Below are positions 13,603-18,188 of a DNA stretch of 18,188 bases, one piece after another. The DNA is taken from contig CAVDMS010000031.1 of the NCBI GenBank assembly GCA_963610045.1, positions 1 through 18,188 of the forward strand. The letters are read 5' to 3'. The notes beneath the pieces are model-generated. The model saw only the letters and a program-made list of their open reading frames with translations. It did no database searches and had not been told where the DNA came from. Made by a program: the position numbers and the translations under genes. Source of the stretch: F23-B02 sp963610045 (GTDB taxonomy: Bacteria; Bacillota; Clostridia; Oscillospirales; Oscillospiraceae). Position 1 is the first letter of the stretch, and the number at the start of each line of letters is the position of its first letter.

Positions 13603-14973
13603 ATGAAAGACTTTTCCGAATTTTTAAGCAGTCATTGTCACGGTCACCTCGTCGGCATAGGAGGCGTATCCATGGCTCCGCTTGCCGAGGTACTCGTCGG
13701 CTGCGGACTTAACATCAGCGGCTCCGACATTGCCGAGAGCGAGCGCACCTCCCATCTTCGGGGGCTTGGCATAAACATTTACATCGGTCACGACGGCAAC
13801 AACATCTCCGAGGACACGGATTTTGTCGTCCGCACCGCCGCCGCTCACGACGACAATCCGGAGATCGTCCGTGCAAGGGAGTTGGGTATCCCCGTTTACG
13901 AGCGCACTCAGGCGTGGGGTGCGATCATGAAGGGCTACGAAAACGCCCTCTGTATCGCCGGAACGCACGGTAAGACCACCACCACGTCCATGTGTACGCA
14001 CATTCTCATGGCGGCGGAAAAGGATCCGACCGTCATGATAGGCGGTACGCTGCCGCTTTTAAAAGCGAGCCACCGTGTCGGCAAGGGCAATACAATTATA
14101 ATGGAGAGCTGTGAGTATTATAACTCCTTCCTTTCCTTCTACCCCACCGTGGCGGTCATTTTGAACATTGAGGAGGATCACCTCGACTTCTTCAAGGACC
14201 TTGACGACATAAAGCGTTCCTTCCGCAGCTTTGCGATGCACGTCCCCGAAAACGGCTACGTCGTCGCAAACTACGACGATGCGAACACCATGGACGCACT
14301 TGAGGGCATCGGCAAACGCATCGTCACCTTCGGACGAAGTCCCAAGGCGGACGTGTACGCAAAGAACGTCGTCCGCATCGGCTCCGTCACCACCTTCGAC
14401 ATAATGTACGGCGGCAAGTGTATCGAGTCCGTGCGCATCCACGTTCCCGGCGAGCACAATCTGATGAACGCTCTTGCAGCTGCGGCTGCCTGTCTCTGCC
14501 TTGGAATCAAGCCCACCGCCGTGAAGTACGGTCTGTCCGGCTTTTCGGGTGCGGGTCGGCGCTTTGAGTTTAAGGGCAAGTTTAACGGCGCCGACGTGTA
14601 CGACGATTACGCTCACCATCCCGGCGAGCTTAAAGCGCTGCTCGATGCCGTCGAAAATCTCGGCTACAAGCGCACCGTCGTCGTGTTTCAGCCGCACACC
14701 TACTCCCGCACAAGGGCGCTGTTTGACGATTTCGTGCGGCAGCTCAGGCGACCCGACCTCGTGTATCTTGCGGAGATATTTGCCGCAAGGGAAAAGAACG
14801 TGTTCGGAATATCCTCCGCAGACCTTGCCGCAAAGATCGAGGGCGCAAAGTTCTTCCCCACCTTTGCCGAGATCGAGCGTGATCTTGCGGAAAACGCCCG
14901 CCCCGGCGATCTGATACTCACCGTCGGAGCCGGAAACGTATATCGCATAGGCGAGGAGCTTATCGAAGAATAA
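13603..14973 (+). CDS. murC: UDP-N-acetylmuramate--L-alanine ligase
   Basis: Cytoplasmic ATP-dependent ligase adding L-Ala to UDP-MurNAc, the first step of peptidoglycan stem-peptide synthesis. It has 456 aa, the normal length. Domain 1 begins with HLVGIGGVSMAPLA (Rossmann loop, about 16-28). The central domain carries AGTHGKTTTTSM (119-130) and NIEEDHLDFF (188-197). The C-terminal ligase domain has YDDYAHHPGE (333-342) and FQPHTYSRT (362-370), diagnostic for MurC over Mpl or MurD. The start is the ATG at 13603, after a modest AGGTG site 5 nt upstream. The frame stays open further upstream to 13510 but that crosses the promoter. It is followed 25 bp later by the metallo-beta-lactamase-fold gene, probably on the same transcript. 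Confidence 0.95.
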   Translation: MKDFSEFLSSHCHGHLVGIGGVSMAPLAEVLVGCGLNISGSDIAESERTSHLRGLGINIYIGHDGNNISEDTDFVVRTAAAHDDNPEIVRARELGIPVYERTQAWGAIMKGYENALCIAGTHGKTTTTSMCTHILMAAEKDPTVMIGGTLPLLKASHRVGKGNTIIMESCEYYNSFLSFYPTVAVILNIEEDHLDFFKDLDDIKRSFRSFAMHVPENGYVVANYDDANTMDALEGIGKRIVTFGRSPKADVYAKNVVRIGSVTTFDIMYGGKCIESVRIHVPGEHNLMNALAAAAACLCLGIKPTAVKYGLSGFSGAGRRFEFKGKFNGADVYDDYAHHPGELKALLDAVENLGYKRTVVVFQPHTYSRTRALFDDFVRQLRRPDLVYLAEIFAAREKNVFGISSADLAAKIEGAKFFPTFAEIERDLAENARPGDLILTVGAGNVYRIGEELIEE

Positions 14974-14998
14974 ACTACAAAGATAAGGAAGTATTACC

Positions 14999-15625
14999 AT
15001 GGAAATATGCTGGCTCGGTCATGCCTGCTTTAAGATAAGCCACAACGGTTACAGCGTTGTGATAGACCCCTATGAAAGCCGTCAGCTCGGCGGCTATCCC
15101 AAGCTCTCGGTCACGGCGGACGCCGTGCTGTGCAGCCACGAGCATCCCGGACACAACAACCGTGCCGCCGTCACGATACCCGATCCGACTAAGCCCTGCC
15201 CATACGAGCTGTCGTATATCGACACCTTCCACGACACGAGTTGGGGTCTGCTTCGGGGTAAGAACAGGATACATATACTCAATTGGGACGGCTATAAGAT
15301 CGTACACATGGGCGACTTCGGTGCCATACTCACCGACAACGAAAAGAATGAGCTTTTCGGAGCCGACGTTCTGATGATCGCGGCCGGCGGCTTCCGCGCC
15401 ATGCCAAGCGATAAAACGAAGCCGCTTGCCGACGAGCTTTTTGCGAACGTCGTCATCCCCATGCACTACGCCCACGGCAAGTACGGTAACCGCCGCCTTG
15501 AAAGGGTCGAAGCGTTTACCGATCAGTATATGCCGCTGCCCATAGTAAAAAAGTATCCCGGCAACACCATCACCATCGACAAAAACACCCCCGAACAGGT
15601 AGCGGTGTTGGAGTATATACCGTAA
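14999..15625 (+). CDS. Metallo-beta-lactamase-fold hydrolase with altered HxHxDH motif
   Basis: A 208-aa cytoplasmic protein of the UlaG/UPF0173-like branch of the metallo-beta-lactamase superfamily; substrate unknown. It begins MEICWLGHACFKI, the typical strand pair with WLGHA. The metal motif reads C-S-H-E-H-P-G-H-N-N at about residues 45-54: the three histidines are kept but the Asp of HxHxDH is Gly. The later ligand motifs IVHMGDFG (Asp near 106) and PMHYAHGK (His near 155) look intact. Loss of the Asp may weaken the second metal site and change activity. AAGGAAG precedes the ATG. It follows murC closely and ends at a strong terminator, so co-transcription with murC is likely, but a role in cell-wall synthesis is not implied by the family. 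Confidence 0.87.
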   Translation: MEICWLGHACFKISHNGYSVVIDPYESRQLGGYPKLSVTADAVLCSHEHPGHNNRAAVTIPDPTKPCPYELSYIDTFHDTSWGLLRGKNRIHILNWDGYKIVHMGDFGAILTDNEKNELFGADVLMIAAGGFRAMPSDKTKPLADELFANVVIPMHYAHGKYGNRRLERVEAFTDQYMPLPIVKKYPGNTITIDKNTPEQVAVLEYIP

Positions 15626-15628
15626 TGT

Positions 15629-15668
15629 AAGGCAGAGCCACAGCTTCCGCTATGGCTCTGCCTTTTAA
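15629..15668 (+). terminator. Intrinsic terminator of the murC operon
   Basis: AAGGCAGAGCCA (from 15629) pairs with TGGCTCTGCCTT (to 15664), then a C-A mismatch, three more pairs and a TTCC loop. TTTTAAATT follows. It begins 4 bp after the hydrolase stop. Confidence 0.88.
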
Positions 15669-15683
15669 ATTCACACAATTCCC

Positions 15684-15712
15684 TTGATTTTTATTGGCGT
15701 ATGATATATATT
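15684..15712 (+). promoter_or_regulatory. SigA-type promoter for the flippase gene
   Basis: TTGATT (15684-15689), 17 bp, then TATATT (15707-15712). The start would be near 15719, 29 nt before the TTG start codon. Confidence 0.65.
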
Positions 15713-15747
15713 AACCAATTGCTACTGCACAAAAAGGAGCGATTTTT

Positions 15748-17355
15748 TTGGCAAAATCCAAGGAGCAGAACTATCTCCACGGCGCAGTTATTCTGACCGC
15801 CGGCGTAATTATAATGAAAATACTCGGCGCAATATACAAGATTCCTCTGGGCAATATGCTCGGCAATGAAGGCTATGCGCTGTTTCTCTCGTCATATAAT
15901 GTTTACGGTGTCTTTCTGACGCTTGCTACAGCCGGACTTCCCGTAGCTCTTTCGAGAATGATAAGCGAGGCAAACTCGCAGGGACGCAGACTTCAGGTTC
16001 GCAGCGTCTTCAGCGTTTCTCTGAAGGCATTCTTCATCCTCGGCCTTGTCTGCACTATCGTTATGATACTCTTCCCCGATTGGCTCGCCGGCACCGTGCT
16101 TCACAATCCCGATGCCGCCGAGAGCATTTGGGTGCTTGCTCCCTCCGTGCTTCTGTGCTGCATAACCTCCGCATACAGAGGCTTCTCACAAGGTCACGGA
16201 AACATGATCCCCACCACCGTCGGTCAGGTAATCGAGGTTTTGGCGAAGGTCATCGCCGGACTTGCCCTTGCGTGGTACTTTACGAGCAGCGGCTATGACA
16301 ACTCCGTCTCATCGGCAGGCGCCGTGTTCGGTGTCACCGTCGGCTCGCTTGCGGCGCTCATATACATGATGGTCTCACAGCACCGCAACTACCGTTACGA
16401 AACGCTCCCCAACCCCGATGTCCCCGATCCCGACTCCGTAATATTAAAGAATCTCGTCCGCATCGGTATCCCCATAGCGCTCGGCTCCATCGTATTTTCC
16501 CTTGTAAATCTCATCGACTCCAGTCAGTGCATGGGCAGACTTCAGGACGCCGCGGGCTTCAGCTACAGCGAGGCAAAGGCGCTTTACGGCACCTACGGCT
16601 ACGCTCAGACGCTTTACAATCTCCCCGCCGCGTTCATTACCCCGCTCACCATTTCCGTCATCCCCGCCATTGCAATGAAGCTTGCCGGCGGTCTCAAGGA
16701 CGAAGCGGCGAAGATCTCCGAGGACTCGCTGCGTATATCCGCCGCTGTCTGCCTGCCTATGGGCATCGGACTTTCCGTTCTCTCTGACCCCATCATAAAG
16801 CTTTTGTACTCCGACGTTCACGAATCCGGCCCTATGCTTCTTTTCACCTTGGGCTTTGCTTCGATCTTTGTGTGTATGTACCTTATGAGCACTGCGGTGC
16901 TTCAGGCTGCGGGCAGAGAAAAGCTCACTCTGATTTCCGTCATCGCCGGCGGCTTTGTCAAAATCGCCGTGAACTACGTCCTTGTCGGCGACCCCGACAT
17001 AAACATTTACGGTGCGCCTATAGGCACCATCGCCTGCTATTTCACGATGTGCGCCCTGAACTACATCTTTATGTGCCGCAGCCTCGACAAAGCACCCAGG
17101 CTCGGCCGTGTGCTGCTCCGTCCCGGACTTGCTACGCTTATTATGGCGGCGGTAGCCTACGGAGTATACCTCCTCATGAGCGGCATCCTCGCCCCCACCG
17201 GCAGGCTCAACATCGCGCTCGACCTTTGCGTAGCGATAGCGGCAGCAGTCGCAGCATACGCAGTGTTTGCGATAAAGCTCCGTGCGATCACCGCAGAGGA
17301 CATGACTCTCATCCCCAAGGGTGACAAAATCGCCAAGCTTTTGCACATGAAATAA
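15748..17355 (+). CDS. MOP-superfamily flippase, SpoVB/YabM/MurJ-like polysaccharide biosynthesis protein
   Basis: A 535-aa polytopic membrane protein, about 14 hydrophobic segments, of the polysaccharide-transport branch of the MOP/MATE superfamily. Relatives flip lipid-linked cell-envelope precursors, such as lipid II, across the membrane or act in spore cortex formation. The opening LHGAVILTAGVIIMKILGAIYKIPLGNMLG followed by EGYALFLSSYNVY is characteristic of the SpoVB/YtgP/YabM group. SAYRGFSQGHGNMIPTTVGQVIEVLAKV is another conserved stretch. The start codon is TTG at 15748, 8 nt after AAGGAG and directly at the end of a T7 run; there is no nearby ATG. The gene order flippase - HU - rqcP matches the Bacillus/Clostridia yabM region, supporting a YabM-type assignment. 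Its own substrate is unproven. Confidence 0.9.
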   Translation: MAKSKEQNYLHGAVILTAGVIIMKILGAIYKIPLGNMLGNEGYALFLSSYNVYGVFLTLATAGLPVALSRMISEANSQGRRLQVRSVFSVSLKAFFILGLVCTIVMILFPDWLAGTVLHNPDAAESIWVLAPSVLLCCITSAYRGFSQGHGNMIPTTVGQVIEVLAKVIAGLALAWYFTSSGYDNSVSSAGAVFGVTVGSLAALIYMMVSQHRNYRYETLPNPDVPDPDSVILKNLVRIGIPIALGSIVFSLVNLIDSSQCMGRLQDAAGFSYSEAKALYGTYGYAQTLYNLPAAFITPLTISVIPAIAMKLAGGLKDEAAKISEDSLRISAAVCLPMGIGLSVLSDPIIKLLYSDVHESGPMLLFTLGFASIFVCMYLMSTAVLQAAGREKLTLISVIAGGFVKIAVNYVLVGDPDINIYGAPIGTIACYFTMCALNYIFMCRSLDKAPRLGRVLLRPGLATLIMAAVAYGVYLLMSGILAPTGRLNIALDLCVAIAAAVAAYAVFAIKLRAITAEDMTLIPKGDKIAKLLHMK

Positions 17356-17393
17356 GCTATTTTAGATATTTTCGGCATTTTTGTAAAAAAAGC

Positions 17394-17534
17394 TTGCACA
17401 TGATACTGAAATGTGGTAGATTTTCAATGCTGTCTTTTTGGGGCAGCGATTTGTTGATGGCCTGCGCATCATACGGACGTTTGCAGGTTAATATATAAAC
17501 AGGCGCATTGTGCGTATTATTAGGAGGATTACAC
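17394..17534 (+). promoter_or_regulatory. Promoter and structured 5' leader of the HU gene
   Basis: TTGCAC (17394-17399), 17 bp and TAGATT (17417-17422) with an upstream TGG (extended -10) form a plausible promoter starting near 17429. The resulting leader of about 105 nt starts almost directly with a possible stem, GCTGTC (17429-17434) with GGCAGC (17442-17447). It also has CCTGC (17461-17465) facing GCAGG (17483-17487), and AGGAGG at 17522-17527. A 5'-terminal stem could stabilise this abundant mRNA; that is inference. No clear terminator for the flippase gene is visible upstream. Confidence 0.5.
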
Positions 17535-17810
17535 ATGAATAAGGCAGAGCTTATAGCAGCCGTTGCAGAAAAAACCGGTCTGTCCAAGAAGGATTCCGAG
17601 AAGGCAGTCAACGCAGCATTCGATACCATCGTAGACACCCTCGTCGCAGGCGAGAAGGTTCAGATGGTCGGCTTCGGCGTATTCGACATTAAAGAGCGCG
17701 GCGAGCGCATCGGCCGCAACCCCAAGACCCGTGAGGAAATTGCGATCCCCGCATCCAAGGTCCCCTTCTTCAAGGCGGGCAAGGCTCTCAAGGACGCAGT
17801 TGCAGAGTAA
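17535..17810 (+). CDS. HU family DNA-binding protein
   Basis: A 91-aa nucleoid protein that bends and compacts DNA as a dimer. It starts MNKAELIAAVAEKTGLSKKD, has the VGFGVFDIKERGER strand region and the HU/IHF signature GRNPKTREEIAIPASKVPFFKAG (about 61-83), in which the Pro that intercalates into DNA is present. The ATG is placed 7 nt after a full AGGAGG; the longer frame from 17508 lacks a ribosome site. It lies between a SpoVB-like flippase and rqcP, as in the clostridial hup-yabO arrangement. The strong ribosome site and leader suggest high expression. Confidence 0.96.
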   Translation: MNKAELIAAVAEKTGLSKKDSEKAVNAAFDTIVDTLVAGEKVQMVGFGVFDIKERGERIGRNPKTREEIAIPASKVPFFKAGKALKDAVAE

Positions 17811-17822
17811 TCAAATTTTAAG

Positions 17823-17847
17823 CGGCAGACGGGTTCGTCTGCCGTTT
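17823..17847 (+). terminator. GC-rich hairpin between HU and rqcP, possible partial terminator
   Basis: CGGCAGACG (17823-17831) and CGTCTGCCG (17836-17844) form a perfect 9-bp stem with a GGTT loop. Only three T follow, then CCTAT. The short U-tract suggests incomplete termination or mRNA 3'-end protection, which would reduce rqcP expression relative to HU. Confidence 0.55.
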
Positions 17848-17864
17848 CCTATACGGAGCATGGC

Positions 17865-18104
17865 ATGAGAATTGACAAGTATCTGAAGGTCTCCCGCCTC
17901 ATAAAGCGCAGGACCGTTGCGGGCGACGCCTGCGGAAGCGAGCGTGTTTCCGTCAACGGCAGACCCGTAAAGGCAAGCTATCAGGTGAAGGTCGGCGACA
18001 TAATCGAAATAGCCTTCGGTCAGCGCAGCCTCAAGGTCGAGGTGCTGAGCATAAACGAGACCGCAAAAAAGGACGAAGCCCCCGCAATGTACCGGGAGCT
18101 TTGA
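17865..18104 (+). CDS. rqcP: S4-domain RNA-binding protein RqcP (YabO)
   Basis: A 79-aa protein that is almost entirely one S4 domain: MRIDKYLKVSRLIKRRTVA is the canonical S4 helix pair and VSVNGRPVKASYQVKVGDIIEI the beta hairpin. RqcP works with RqcH on stalled 50S subunits, supporting C-terminal alanine tailing of nascent chains in ribosome-associated quality control. Length and motif match B. subtilis YabO. GGAG lies 6 nt before the ATG. It follows HU by 54 bp and is probably co-transcribed through a leaky hairpin. The yabP/yabQ/divIC genes that follow in many relatives are absent here: a strong terminator and an apparently convergent gene come next. Confidence 0.9.
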   Translation: MRIDKYLKVSRLIKRRTVAGDACGSERVSVNGRPVKASYQVKVGDIIEIAFGQRSLKVEVLSINETAKKDEAPAMYREL

Positions 18105-18136
18105 AAAAACAGGCATCTGTCGATGCCTGTTTTTTT
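18104..18136. terminator. Bidirectional intrinsic terminator after rqcP
   Basis: A perfect 14-bp stem, AAAAAACAGGCATC (18104-18117) with GATGCCTGTTTTTT (18122-18135), closes a TGTC loop. Both strands end in a U-run. It starts at the last base of the rqcP stop codon and also lies just beyond the stop of the putative minus-strand gene. Confidence 0.92.
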
Positions 18137-18140
18137 CATA

Positions 18141-18188
18141 TTAAAGCGTATCGAATGCGTAGACGGTGCGGCTTTTAAAGACCTCTCC
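18141..18188 (-). CDS. 3' end of a putative convergent gene, cut by window edge
   Basis: On the minus strand the frame is open from the window edge to TAA at 18141-18143, giving the C-terminal residues GEVFKSRTVYAFDTL. Support comes from position: the stop lies 5 bp from a bidirectional terminator, as for the other convergent pair in this window. The product cannot be recognised from 15 residues. Confidence 0.4.
   Translation of the reverse strand, partial: GEVFKSRTVYAFDTL

Noticed and set aside
14059..15000. 313-aa minus-strand ORF opposite murC
   Set aside because: Antisense shadow of a confidently identified murC, with no recognisable motif and no promoter or ribosome site.

Overview
The window looks like a chromosomal segment from a moderately GC-rich, Gram-positive Clostridia-type bacterium, probably an Oscillospiraceae/Ruminococcaceae relative. 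The evidence is strong AGGAGG-type ribosome binding sites, SigA-like -35/-10 promoters with 17-bp spacing, U-tailed intrinsic terminators, and the SpoVB-like flippase / HU / RqcP gene order typical of that class. I see no phage, transposon, CRISPR, rRNA or tRNA genes. This is a dense housekeeping region.

Layout. A truncated mtaB (tRNA methylthiotransferase, minus strand) diverges from a cysteine desulfurase (plus) across only 26 bp. The desulfurase converges through a bidirectional terminator on an AI-2E-family permease (minus). After a 300+ bp AT-rich gap come a D,D-carboxypeptidase, glucose-6-phosphate isomerase and a small P-loop protein (all plus). Next is a three-gene ABC importer of the TrpXYZ-like type (7.0-10.0 kb). 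It meets a four-gene minus-strand operon read from the right: cca, family-4 uracil-DNA glycosylase, a DUF2156-like protein and a GNAT acetyltransferase. cca diverges from murC, which is followed by a metallo-beta-lactamase-fold protein. The right end holds a SpoVB/MurJ-type flippase, HU and rqcP. The last 48 bases are probably the 3' end of a convergent gene.

Main finding. The ABC importer is preceded by what reads as a complete ribosome-mediated transcription attenuator. It has a near-consensus promoter and a 34-codon leader ORF (7081-7185) with eight consecutive aromatic codons (Tyr-Tyr-Tyr-Phe-Tyr-Phe-Tyr-Phe). It also has a 1:2 hairpin around those codons, an alternative 2:3 antiterminator pairing and a U-tailed 3:4 terminator. 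The importer belongs to a family known to include aromatic amino-acid binders, so the leader suggests tyrosine/phenylalanine-responsive uptake. Firmicutes usually regulate such genes by T-boxes or TRAP, and no T-box motif is visible here.

Other points of interest are two tightly packed divergent promoter arrangements. One is a promoter inside the first codons of mtaB. The other is a palindromic -10 shared by cca and murC. There is also a metallo-beta-lactamase protein whose HxHxDH motif has Gly in place of Asp, a PilT-like P-loop protein far too short to be a pilus motor, and a tandem pair of acyltransferase-fold proteins in the cca operon.
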